Shown: positions 1 to 5,038 of the stretch, piece after piece | Numbering within the stretch: position 1 is the stretch's first letter | Layout: each line of letters opens with the position of its first letter | DNA from: Balneolaceae bacterium | GTDB taxonomy: Bacteria > Bacteroidota > Rhodothermia > Balneolales > Balneolaceae | Assembly: GCA_007134665.1 (NCBI GenBank) | Contig: SLKH01000199.1 | Location: forward strand, 1-5,038 | Direction of reading: 5' to 3' | Length of the DNA stretch: 5,038 nucleotides | The notes under the pieces: model-generated | Seen by the model: the letters and a program-made list of their open reading frames with translations, nothing else | Told to the model about the DNA's origin: nothing | Database searches by the model: none | Translations under genes and position numbers: made by a program

Positions 1-338
1 ACTTCTCCAAGCCCTTCCTGGTATATTTTCCCCATTTCAAGTGTAACAAGCTTGCCAAGTGGTTCTTTGTATTCACGCAATGCATCACCAATTTGGCGAA
101 CAATTTCACCGCGTTTGGGTGCAGGTGTCATTCTCCAGGTATGAAAAGCATCAACAGCTTGTTCAGCAACATTGTCATATTCTTGCTTTGTTGTGACAGC
201 TACATCAGCAATTTTTGAGTTATCAATCGGGCTGAAACTTGTAATCTTATCAGAAGAATCTGTGGAGGTAAACTGCTGCCCTGTAGAGGTTCCCTTATTT
301 GACTCTTTTATTCCGAGTGTCTTTAGAATATCTTTCAT
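1..338 (-). CDS. ALDH7-type aldehyde dehydrogenase (piperideine-6-carboxylate / aminoadipate-semialdehyde dehydrogenase-like), N-terminal part
   Basis: The gene starts with ATG at 338 and reads off the left edge, so only 112 residues of an expected roughly 500 are visible. Residues 32-68 have the usual ALDH N-terminal layout (SFSPIDNSKIADV, then an A..A...W helix ending at W68). Residues 72-112 carry the run PAPKRGEIVRQIGDALRE followed by LGKLV.LEMGKI..EGLGEV, which I recognise as the ALDH7 (antiquitin) signature. The known role of this family is NAD-dependent oxidation of alpha-aminoadipic semialdehyde/piperideine-6-carboxylate in lysine catabolism, in the cytoplasm; some members act on other aldehydes. 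The catalytic Cys and Glu lie outside the window and cannot be checked. Residues 12-31 are rich in Ser/Thr/Gly/Gln and look like a flexible lead-in. No clear Shine-Dalgarno sequence precedes the ATG. The gene is divergent from the rRNA methyltransferase gene across 130 bp. Confidence 0.88.
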   Translation of the reverse strand, partial: MKDILKTLGIKESNKGTSTGQQFTSTDSSDKITSFSPIDNSKIADVAVTTKQEYDNVAEQAVDAFHTWRMTPAPKRGEIVRQIGDALREYKEPLGKLVTLEMGKIYQEGLGE

Positions 339-468
339 TACTTGTATAAGAGTTAGTTTGTAGTTTCCTTTGATTGGCTTCTGTTTGGAATATAGAACCT
401 GGCAAAGGTGAAACCAATTTATTGAATGGTAAAATGGGCTAACGGCAGCAGATTCACAATATTCATTA
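339..468. other. Divergent intergenic region between the aldehyde dehydrogenase and rRNA methyltransferase genes
   Basis: This 130-bp, AT-rich spacer must hold the promoters of both flanking genes. A poor sigma-70-like pair on the plus strand (TTGATT near 374 and TATAGA near 395, spacer 15) is too short-spaced to trust. No good match to the Bacteroidota promoter TTTG-N19-TAnnTTTG was found on either strand, and there is no strong inverted repeat. Neither flanking start has a recognisable Shine-Dalgarno sequence. Confidence 0.5.
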
Positions 469-1242
469 ATGATATTCAACAGAACTTCAAATCGAATTCA
501 AACCCTGGTACGCAAACTTAAACAACGAAAGCACAGGGTAAAGGAGAACTTATTTACAGCTGAAGGGGAGCGATGCGTTGAACAAATCCTGAAGAACGGG
601 TATATCACAATCGAGGAAGTGATCATTTCAGATGATGCTAAACTGCCCGGACATTTAAAACAATACAGTGTTAAAGTTTCGGCATTACCATCTGATGAAT
701 TTGAAACCCTTGTTGATACCGATAATCCTCAGGGAGTCCTGGCGCTGTGCCGTTTACCGGAAAAGGGATCTTTAAAAGATATAGTGGACAAACCGGGACT
801 GATAATTGCTCTTGACGCACTCCAGGACCCGGGGAACCTCGGTACGATTATTCGGACGTCCGCATGGTTTGAAGTAACAGCTATTCTAACGGGAATCGGG
901 ACTGCAGATGCCTGGCACCCAAAAGTAGTCAGAAGTACTGCCGGTGCTACGGGAAGCATTCCATTGATTCGTGGTGAGCTGGATAAATTGTTTCAAAAAC
1001 TTGAAAAAGCCGGCTGGAACGTATTACTGATGGATGGAGGCGAAAGCTCTGTCAGTGTCAGGAAAATTCAAAAATACGATAAAACCATACTGGTAATCGG
1101 TAATGAAGCGAATGGTATAAATCCTGGCCTGTTTACACCCGGACGGGATAAAGTAAAGATTGCAGGTAACTCTCAAGCAGTTGAAAGCCTGAATGCAGCA
1201 ATTGCAGCCGGTATTGCAATGTATCACTTACAGGGATTATGA
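469..1242 (+). CDS. TrmH/SpoU-family RNA 2'-O-ribose methyltransferase
   Basis: The 257-residue protein has the two-domain plan and usual length of SpoU-type RNA methyltransferases. Residues about 10-95 form the substrate-binding, L30e-like domain (KQRKHRVKENLFTAEGER, ending in ..NPQGVLAL). Residues about 110-257 form the SPOUT methyltransferase domain with a trefoil knot. All three family motifs are present: motif 1 at 119-131 (QDPGNLGTIIRTS, with N123 and the catalytic-type R129), motif 2 at 209-217 (VIGNEANGI, with E213) and motif 3 at 239-251 (ESLNAAIAAGIAM, with S240 and N242). Family members use S-adenosylmethionine to methylate a ribose 2'-OH in rRNA or tRNA in the cytoplasm; the target nucleotide cannot be read from sequence. 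ATG 469 is the only ATG before an in-frame stop at 430-432. It is convergent with the gluconolactonase-like gene, and no downstream partner is seen. Confidence 0.93.
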   Translation: MIFNRTSNRIQTLVRKLKQRKHRVKENLFTAEGERCVEQILKNGYITIEEVIISDDAKLPGHLKQYSVKVSALPSDEFETLVDTDNPQGVLALCRLPEKGSLKDIVDKPGLIIALDALQDPGNLGTIIRTSAWFEVTAILTGIGTADAWHPKVVRSTAGATGSIPLIRGELDKLFQKLEKAGWNVLLMDGGESSVSVRKIQKYDKTILVIGNEANGINPGLFTPGRDKVKIAGNSQAVESLNAAIAAGIAMYHLQGL

Positions 1243-1293
1243 GTGATTATTTCATATGAGTAAGTACAATAATTGTTTTGGGATTTACAAGAC

Positions 1294-1338
1294 TTCGACA
1301 TTCGGCGTTCATCATTCAATATTCTCCCCCCGTCGTTC
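1294..1338. repeat. Degenerate heptanucleotide array (TTCNNNN)
   Basis: TTC recurs exactly every seven bases at 1294, 1301, 1308, 1315 and 1322. After one missed unit (CCC at 1329) it returns in phase at 1336. The four bases between the TTCs vary (GACA, GGCG, ATCA, AATA, TCCC). The array lies between two convergent genes, 51 bp after the methyltransferase stop, and codes for nothing evident. It looks like a decayed tandem heptamer. Confidence 0.6.
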
Positions 1339-1381
1339 AACTCTGGCAGGAGGCTGAACAGCGAAGCCACTCTGCCAGGTT
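1339..1381. terminator. Nested inverted repeat between convergent genes, possible bidirectional terminator
   Basis: The outer arms CTGGCAG (1343-1349) and CTGCCAG (1372-1378) pair perfectly. AAC (1339-1341) and GTT (1379-1381) extend them past a single unpaired T at 1342. Inside, GGCT (1352-1355) pairs with AGCC (1365-1368) around a nine-base loop. The hairpin sits at the meeting point of two convergent genes, where a shared terminator is expected. It lacks a T-run on either strand, so it is not a classical intrinsic terminator. It could instead be a structural barrier, a processing site or part of a dispersed palindromic repeat. Confidence 0.45.
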
Positions 1382-1409
1382 TCACTCACTCACTCACTCA
1401 TTCATTCAC
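1382..1409. repeat. Tetranucleotide microsatellite (TCAC)4(TCAT)2(TCAC)1
   Basis: There are seven consecutive four-base units: TCAC at 1382-1397 (four copies), TCAT at 1398-1405 (two copies) and TCAC at 1406-1409. The last unit contains the stop codon (TGA on the minus strand, 1406-1408) of the gluconolactonase-like gene. On that strand the array reads TGAA/TGAG, so it supplies TGA in all three frames immediately after the gene. Confidence 0.85.
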
Positions 1410-2317
1410 CTTGGTTTATACCCTTCCACATTGAACTGAAGCCTGTAAACCAGGTCCCGGGATGTAATGTACATCACGCCGGCTTCGTCACCGCTCCATT
1501 CCACATTGGATACCGACTGGTCAAAAGCAACATCCTGCAGATGGTTGCCATTTTCATCAAATATGGAGATACCGGAAGGCCCGGTTGAATAGATTCGGCC
1601 TTGCATGTCAACGACCATTCCATCTGCGGCTCCGCCATCTCCCCATGCGCCAACAGTAGCAAAATGTCTTGGGCTGAAAACATCTCCGTTGGCATCGACA
1701 TCAAAAACGGTGATGTCGCCGGTTTCAGAGTCATTCACATATAGAAATCGTTCATCCGGACTCAGGATAATTCCATTTGGATAGTCAAATTCATCATAAA
1801 ATAGATTGAGAGTGCCGTCAGGGGTTAACTGGTAAACGCCGCTGAAATCGAGTTCACGGTCTTCATCACTAACCCCAAAAGGCGGATCGGTAAAATAGAT
1901 CGTGCCATTGGAATGGACGGCCAGGTCATTCGGGCTATTGAGCCGGCTCCCCTGATAATTGTCTGCGAGCACTTCAATTTCACCATTATCCGTTAGCCTT
2001 GAAAGCCTGCCGGCATGCTGGCATAAAAGAATTGAACCATCGATATCTGCCTGAATTCCATTTGAATTCCCGGATGGATCCAGAAATACTTCAGTATCTT
2101 CACCGGGCACCCACCTGTAAATACGGTTAGCCGGAATGTCGCTGAACAACAGGTATCCATCAGGGTGCCAATAGGGGCCTTCTGTGAATTCATGGCCGGT
2201 AGATATGATTTCGGGTTCGGCACCCTCATCTATGATTGGCAAATCAGTTTCATTGGTGCAGCTTAAAATCAGGAAAACAGAAATAAATACACAAATACTG
2301 AAATGTAATGTTTTCAT
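1406..2317 (-). CDS. SMP-30/gluconolactonase-family lipoprotein
   Basis: From ATG 2317 the product is 303 residues. It opens with a lipoprotein signal peptide: MKTLH, a hydrophobic core (FSICVFISVFLI) and lipobox I-L-S-C with the lipidated Cys at residue 20. It is therefore probably exported and membrane-anchored. The rest is a six-bladed SMP-30-type beta-propeller. Expected metal ligands are present by family comparison: E46 in FTEGPYW, N181 in YPNGIILSPD and D232 in ADGMVVD; N130 in LNSPNDLAV matches the substrate-facing Asn. Relatives hydrolyse sugar lactones such as gluconolactone with a divalent metal; some related propellers hydrolyse other esters, so the substrate is uncertain. A TTG start at 2338 would add seven residues, but ATG 2317 gives the normal lipoprotein N-terminus. 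It lies downstream of murI on the same strand with a 94-bp gap. The stop overlaps the tetranucleotide repeat. Confidence 0.85.
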   Translation of the reverse strand: MKTLHFSICVFISVFLILSCTNETDLPIIDEGAEPEIISTGHEFTEGPYWHPDGYLLFSDIPANRIYRWVPGEDTEVFLDPSGNSNGIQADIDGSILLCQHAGRLSRLTDNGEIEVLADNYQGSRLNSPNDLAVHSNGTIYFTDPPFGVSDEDRELDFSGVYQLTPDGTLNLFYDEFDYPNGIILSPDERFLYVNDSETGDITVFDVDANGDVFSPRHFATVGAWGDGGAADGMVVDMQGRIYSTGPSGISIFDENGNHLQDVAFDQSVSNVEWSGDEAGVMYITSRDLVYRLQFNVEGYKPR

Positions 2318-2344
2318 CAGGTAGTAATTTTTTTTCAAGTATTG

Positions 2345-2375
2345 AATAAATAGTTACTTATAAATAATGATCAAA
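2345..2375 (-). promoter_or_regulatory. Possible Bacteroidota-type promoter for the lipoprotein gene
   Basis: Reading the minus strand, TTTG (2375-2372) is followed after 19 bases by TATTTATT (2352-2345). This is a partial match to the Bacteroidota sigma-ABfr consensus TTTG-N19-TAnnTTTG; the final G and one T are missing. Transcription would begin near 2338, about 20 bases before ATG 2317, which would favour that ATG over the TTG at 2338. The match is weak in AT-rich DNA and could be chance. Confidence 0.22.
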
Positions 2376-2411
2376 GAGGATACTTAAAAATATTTTTTAA
2401 CATCAGAAATT

Positions 2412-3230
2412 TCAGGCGAGATTTACTATTTGTACATCCGGAACAGGGCGGCCGAGAAATCGTTCTGAAAGTTCCCTGAATCGTTGCGGGCGGTCAGAAA
2501 CAAAGCAATTGAAATGTCCCCTGGATGTTTGTGTATTAATTAGCTTATGCCTGACGAGCAGGTTTTGCGCCATCTCAGCAATTGAATCAGCAGAATCTAT
2601 GATGGTAACGGCCCGGTTATTAAATAATGCCTGCAGGGTTGATGTAAACAAAGGGTAGTGTGTACAGCCGAGAATAATTGAATCGATGTTGTTTTGCATA
2701 AACTCCGACAGATAAAGAGATAATGTATTTTTAGCAACCTCATTATCAGTCCAGCCCTCTTCAGCAAGCGGGACCAATAAAGGGCAAGCTTTTGATTTGA
2801 TTTGCAACTGGTTATTCCTTTGCCTTAGTGAGCGTTCATAAGCTCCGGAACCGATTGTGGCGAGTGTTCCGATTACTCCAATCGATTTGGAACCGGTGGC
2901 GATAGCAGCCTGGGTACCGGCTGTGATTACATCAAGTACCGGTATGGACCCAGCATTGGATGTAACGGTTTCTTTTGCGACGGCCGAAACACTGTTACAA
3001 GCAATCAGAATCATTTTTACATCATGTTTGATCAGGAATCGTGTAATTTCAGCAGAGAATCGGTTGATTGCCTGATCACTTTTTGTGCCGTAGGGTACGT
3101 GTGCTGTATCGCCAAAATAAATGACGTTCTCATGAGGTAGTTTCTTCATAACTGCTTTGACAACGGTTAAACCACCGATACCGGAGTCAAATATTCCTAT
3201 GGGCTGATTGCTATCGGGTGTCTTATTCAT
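2412..3230 (-). CDS. murI: Glutamate racemase
   Basis: The 272-residue protein matches the normal family length and order of motifs. MurI interconverts L- and D-glutamate without a cofactor, supplying D-glutamate for the peptidoglycan stem peptide in the cytoplasm. Visible landmarks are GIFDSGIGGLTV (12-23, with D15 and S16), YFGDTAHVPYGTK (38-50), the first catalytic cysteine C78 in ACNSVSA (77-83), GTLATIGSGAY (121-131), PLAEEG (154-159) and the second catalytic cysteine in LGCTHYPL (C189, H191). The two-cysteine acid-base pair is intact, so the enzyme should be active. The segment after C78 reads NSVSA instead of the commoner NTA, a mild Thr-to-Ser change. It starts at ATG 3230, 35 bp after the lacI stop on the same strand, so co-transcription is possible. 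No clear Shine-Dalgarno sequence is seen. Confidence 0.96.
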   Translation of the reverse strand: MNKTPDSNQPIGIFDSGIGGLTVVKAVMKKLPHENVIYFGDTAHVPYGTKSDQAINRFSAEITRFLIKHDVKMILIACNSVSAVAKETVTSNAGSIPVLDVITAGTQAAIATGSKSIGVIGTLATIGSGAYERSLRQRNNQLQIKSKACPLLVPLAEEGWTDNEVAKNTLSLYLSEFMQNNIDSIILGCTHYPLFTSTLQALFNNRAVTIIDSADSIAEMAQNLLVRHKLINTQTSRGHFNCFVSDRPQRFRELSERFLGRPVPDVQIVNLA

Positions 3231-3265
3231 TTATACAGATAGCAGGAATTGATGAATCATTGAGT

Positions 3266-4339
3266 TCAGGATGAAAAGACCTCTGAAGTTGTATTCTTTT
3301 TTATGGAAGATGATTCCCTGATAACCAATTTGGGTTCAAGTACTATTGATTTCGGATGATTGATCTTTTTGGGATCTTTTATTTGTTCAAGAAACAATTT
3401 GCCCGCATTCATTCCCATTTTTTTTGTATGCTGGTCCAGTGAAGTCAATCCGGGTTCAATGACCGATGAAGAAAAATCATTACTGAAACCGATAAGTGCT
3501 ACTTCATCGGGTATACTGATGCCATTTGACTTTAAAGCTTTAATGGCACCTAATGCGGCAAAATCACTTGCAGAAAAGATTCCATCCGGTGTCTCACTTA
3601 GACTGAAAAGGTTATTTGTCATTTTTGCACCGGCCCCGAGAATAATATCAGTGTCATTGATCAGGTCGCTTTCGATAATGAATCTCTCATTAATCTCCAG
3701 CCCGTGATCTTTCAATGCATCAAGGTAGCCATTTAACCGGTCTTTATAGATTTTGATATGTTGCTGCCCGGCAAAGTGAGCAATATTGGTACAACCCTGT
3801 TCAATGAGATGCGAAACTGCATTATAAGCACCGCGATAATCATCGCAAACCACAGAATTGACATTCAGATTTTCTCCGGCCCTGTCGTATAGTACAAGGG
3901 GGACATTCTGATTGATAATCTTCTCGAAATAGGAAAATTCAGTAGTTGCCTTTGCAACGGAAGCGATAATACCGTCAACCTGGATTTGCAGAAGTGCGTC
4001 AATATTTTTTTGTTCTTTATTGGTCTGTTCATCAGATTGACAGATAATCAGGTTGTATCCTTCCTCGCGTACCACTTCTTCGATTCCCCTGATCACAGAT
4101 GCAAAAAAGTATCTGTCGGAGGTCGGTACGATCACACCGATGAAATTGCTTTTTCCATTGCGTAGTGCGGTCGCAATATTATTAGGCTGGTAATTTAATT
4201 TCTTGACAAGATTCCATACTGCTTTTTTTGTGGAGTCACTGATTCTCGGGTGATTATTCAGAGCTCTTGACACCGTGGAAGGGGTAACATCCAGTTCTCT
4301 GGCAATGTCTGTTATGGTAGTTTTTTTTCTTTCGCTCAT
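3266..4339 (-). CDS. LacI-family transcriptional regulator
   Basis: From ATG 4339 the protein has 357 residues, typical for LacI/GalR regulators. An in-frame TTG at 4342 would add just one residue and is less likely. The N-terminal helix-turn-helix spans about 7-28 (TTITDIARELDVTPSTVSRALN). The hinge helix at about 52-62 (PNNIATALRNG) holds L59, the position that intercalates at the central CpG of operators in PurR and LacI. Residues about 65-340 form the periplasmic-binding-protein-like ligand domain (FIGVIVPTSDRYFF, VDGIIAS, VPLVLYDR, DGIFSASDFAALGAIKAL, IPDEVALIGF, LTSLDQH). Such proteins bind a sugar or nucleotide effector and repress or activate nearby catabolic genes. It is divergent from a SusC-like receptor gene, and two operator-like palindromes lie between them, so that receptor is the likely target. 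Autoregulation is plausible. The effector is not identifiable. Confidence 0.94.
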   Translation of the reverse strand: MSERKKTTITDIARELDVTPSTVSRALNNHPRISDSTKKAVWNLVKKLNYQPNNIATALRNGKSNFIGVIVPTSDRYFFASVIRGIEEVVREEGYNLIICQSDEQTNKEQKNIDALLQIQVDGIIASVAKATTEFSYFEKIINQNVPLVLYDRAGENLNVNSVVCDDYRGAYNAVSHLIEQGCTNIAHFAGQQHIKIYKDRLNGYLDALKDHGLEINERFIIESDLINDTDIILGAGAKMTNNLFSLSETPDGIFSASDFAALGAIKALKSNGISIPDEVALIGFSNDFSSSVIEPGLTSLDQHTKKMGMNAGKLFLEQIKDPKKINHPKSIVLEPKLVIRESSSIKKNTTSEVFSS

Positions 4340-4375
4340 CAATGTCAGGATTTATTAATGTAAGTGAAATGCAAC

Positions 4376-4390
4376 TGTGAGCAAGTCACA
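4376..4390. promoter_or_regulatory. CRP-like inverted repeat upstream of lacI
   Basis: TGTGA (4376-4380) and TCACA (4386-4390) form a perfect inverted repeat with a five-base spacer (GCAAG), 37 bp upstream of the lacI ATG. The classical CRP site has a six-base spacer, so this is a near-match only. A CRP/FNR-family protein or another dimeric regulator could bind it, giving carbon-status control of lacI. Confidence 0.3.
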
Positions 4391-4480
4391 TAAGGTAACA
4401 GATTATCAATAAATAAGTTTGGTCAGCAGGTATTTAGCTTGACAGGCTCCGTTATAAGAGAACAGAATCTTCCAGACTCT

Positions 4481-4515
4481 ATTTGTAAAAATTTGTAAAA
4501 CAAATAATATTATTT
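4481..4515. repeat. Tandem 10-mer with adjoining AT-rich palindromes
   Basis: ATTTGTAAAA occurs twice in direct tandem (4481-4500). The second copy also forms an inverted repeat with the following bases: TTTGT (4492-4496), AAA, ACAAA (4500-4504). This overlaps a 14-bp perfect palindrome, AAATAATATTATTT (4502-4515). The repeats lie upstream of the operators and could be bent or easily melted DNA, or an upstream protein-binding site. The AT-richness makes chance a real alternative. Confidence 0.5.
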
Positions 4516-4546
4516 TGCAATACTCTCCTGATTTTGGATTATTTAA

Positions 4547-4560
4547 TGCAAACGTTTTCA
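4547..4560. promoter_or_regulatory. LacI-family operator, distal copy (O1)
   Basis: TGCAAACGTTTTCA is a 14-bp near-palindrome centred on CG, with 6 of 7 base pairs symmetric. The core AAACGTTT matches the known PurR-type operator (GCAAACGTTTGC). The central CpG is the step where the hinge leucine of LacI-family proteins intercalates, and the adjacent regulator has that leucine (L59). Confidence 0.72.
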
Positions 4561-4588
4561 CAGCTTGTTTAGTATGTCTCCGGGTAAG

Positions 4589-4602
4589 TGCAAACGTTTG
4601 TC
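4589..4602. promoter_or_regulatory. LacI-family operator, proximal copy (O2)
   Basis: CAAACGTTTG (4591-4600) is a perfect 10-bp palindrome with the same AAACGTTT core, flanked by TG and TC. With the preceding G it reads GCAAACGTTTG, 11 of 12 positions of the PurR-type consensus. Its centre is 42 bp from that of the distal copy and about 111 bp upstream of the susC ATG. Confidence 0.75.
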
Positions 4603-4611
4603 TTAAGGTTT

Positions 4612-4647
4612 CTGGATTCGTTTCTGCATTCATATGTGCTGATCCAG
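4612..4647 (+). other. Possible hairpin in the susC leader
   Basis: CTGGAT (4612-4617) and ATCCAG (4642-4647) are complementary, with G-U pairs possible at both ends of the stem, around a 24-base segment. It would fold in the RNA leader of the transporter gene if transcription starts upstream of 4612. There is no T-run, and the loop is long for a six-pair stem, so its significance is doubtful. Confidence 0.2.
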
Positions 4648-4690
4648 GGTGTAAAAAAGTATAAACCGTTAGTTTTAACTTTAAATAGAA

Positions 4691-4697
4691 AAAGGGA
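4691..4697 (+). promoter_or_regulatory. Ribosome binding site of the SusC-like gene
   Basis: AAAGGGA ends nine bases before ATG 4707 and is the clearest Shine-Dalgarno-like sequence in the window. It decides the start: the ATG at 4702 is out of frame and meets a stop after five codons (ATG TTA TGG AAA TAT TGA). Confidence 0.65.
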
Positions 4698-4706
4698 TCA
4701 TATGTT

Positions 4707-5038
4707 ATGGAAATATTGAATACCACTTCGATTCGATTCAACATAATCCTTGGGGTAATGTTAATAATCGGTTTAGCCGGTTTCGACGTTGCGCAGAGCC
4801 AGACAGTGACAGGAACTGTTATTTCTGCTGAAGACGGGGAAGCGCTGCCAGGAGTTAGCATTGTTGTCCAGGGTACGACAACGGGTACATCAACGAATTT
4901 CGATGGCGAGTTTTCTTTAAATGTACCATCACTTAATGAGACGCTCGTCTTCTCATTTATCGGGTATGAAACTATGGAAGAACCGATAGGCGGCCGTACA
5001 ACAATTAATGTGAGCCTGACTCCCCAGGCTATCATTGG
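4707..5038 (+). CDS. SusC/RagA-type TonB-dependent outer-membrane receptor, N-terminal part
   Basis: The first 110 residues are visible before the window ends; SusC proteins usually have about 1,000. Residues 1-31 are a signal peptide with a hydrophobic core (FNIILGVMLIIGLAGF) and a probable cut near AQS-Q. Residues 33-105 are the carboxypeptidase-D regulatory-like (beta-sandwich) domain that opens SusC-type receptors: TVTGTVISAEDGEALPGVSI, then GTTTGTSTNFDGEFSL, then VFSFIGYE. The plug and barrel lie beyond the window. These receptors pair with a SusD lipoprotein to import glycans or other large nutrients across the outer membrane, powered by TonB. A susD gene would be expected just downstream. 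Its neighbour is a divergent LacI-family regulator with two operators between, which suggests substrate-induced expression. The substrate cannot be inferred. Confidence 0.9.
   Translation, partial: MEILNTTSIRFNIILGVMLIIGLAGFDVAQSQTVTGTVISAEDGEALPGVSIVVQGTTTGTSTNFDGEFSLNVPSLNETLVFSFIGYETMEEPIGGRTTINVSLTPQAII

Larger units (their letters stand above)
4340..4706. other. lacI/susC divergent regulatory region
   Basis: The 367-bp, AT-rich non-coding stretch separates the divergent regulator and transporter genes. From left to right it holds a CRP-like inverted repeat near the lacI start, a duplicated 10-mer with adjoining AT palindromes (4481-4515), two LacI-type operators (4547-4560 and 4589-4602) and an untranslated leader of about 100 bases before susC. 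I found no convincing promoter for either gene; for lacI a loose TTGCTC...TACATT pair on the minus strand overlaps the CRP-like site. A minus-strand open frame across this region overlaps susC, has no recognisable domain and is treated as chance. Confidence 0.7.

Noticed and set aside
172..363. Plus-strand open frame of 63 codons
   Set aside because: It is antisense to the ALDH7-type N-terminus, whose family match is strong.
2318..2338. TTG start for the lipoprotein giving seven extra residues
   Set aside because: ATG 2317 directly yields a standard lipoprotein signal peptide, and there is no ribosome binding site supporting the TTG.
2384..2400. AT-only inverted repeat (TTAAAAA...TTTTTTAA) 12 bp past the murI stop
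   Set aside because: With no G or C in the stem it would be too weak for an intrinsic terminator, and such runs are common in this AT-rich spacer.
3360..3707. Plus-strand open frame of 115 codons
   Set aside because: It is fully antisense to the ligand-binding domain of the LacI-family gene and has no family features.
4601..4690. Promoter for the SusC-like gene
   Set aside because: I checked for TTTG-N19-TAnnTTTG and for sigma-70 pairs; only single half-matches such as TAACTTTA at 4676-4683 occur, without a properly spaced partner.
4406..5035. Minus-strand open frame of 209 codons over the lacI/susC spacer and the start of susC
   Set aside because: It lies opposite the clear SusC signal peptide and domain and crosses the operator region, and the translation shows no recognisable domain. 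It is a chance open frame.

Overview
This 5,038-base window is most likely from a bacterium of the Bacteroidota/Balneolota type. The main evidence is the start of a SusC/RagA-type TonB-dependent transporter behind a LacI-family regulator. Also consistent are the absence of clear Shine-Dalgarno sequences at most starts, AT-rich intergenic DNA and moderate GC content. The exact lineage is inferred, not shown.

Layout. Positions 1-338 (minus) hold the N-terminal 112 residues of an ALDH7-type aldehyde dehydrogenase. It is divergent from a complete TrmH/SpoU-family RNA 2'-O-ribose methyltransferase gene (469-1242, plus). The next gap (1243-1405), between convergent genes, holds three kinds of repetitive DNA side by side: a degenerate heptamer array, a nested inverted repeat and a tetranucleotide microsatellite that runs into the stop codon of the next gene. 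Three minus-strand genes follow, read from right to left: a LacI-family regulator (4339-3266), glutamate racemase murI (3230-2412) and a secreted SMP-30/gluconolactonase-like lipoprotein (2317-1406). The right end (4707-5038, plus) is the first 110 residues of the SusC-like receptor, divergent from lacI.

How it works together. TrmH and MurI are housekeeping functions (RNA modification; D-glutamate for peptidoglycan). The accessory part is the lacI/susC pair. The 367-bp region between them carries two copies of a PurR-type LacI-family operator with the core AAACGTTT. Their centres are 42 bp apart, about four helical turns, which suggests that the adjacent regulator controls the transporter cooperatively and perhaps itself. 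The gluconolactonase-like lipoprotein could belong to the same sugar-uptake theme, but murI lies between and the link is only inference.

The strongest leads for a second look are the phased operator pair and the compact repeat composite at 1294-1409. I see no mobile element, CRISPR array, tRNA, rRNA or obviously novel multi-gene system.
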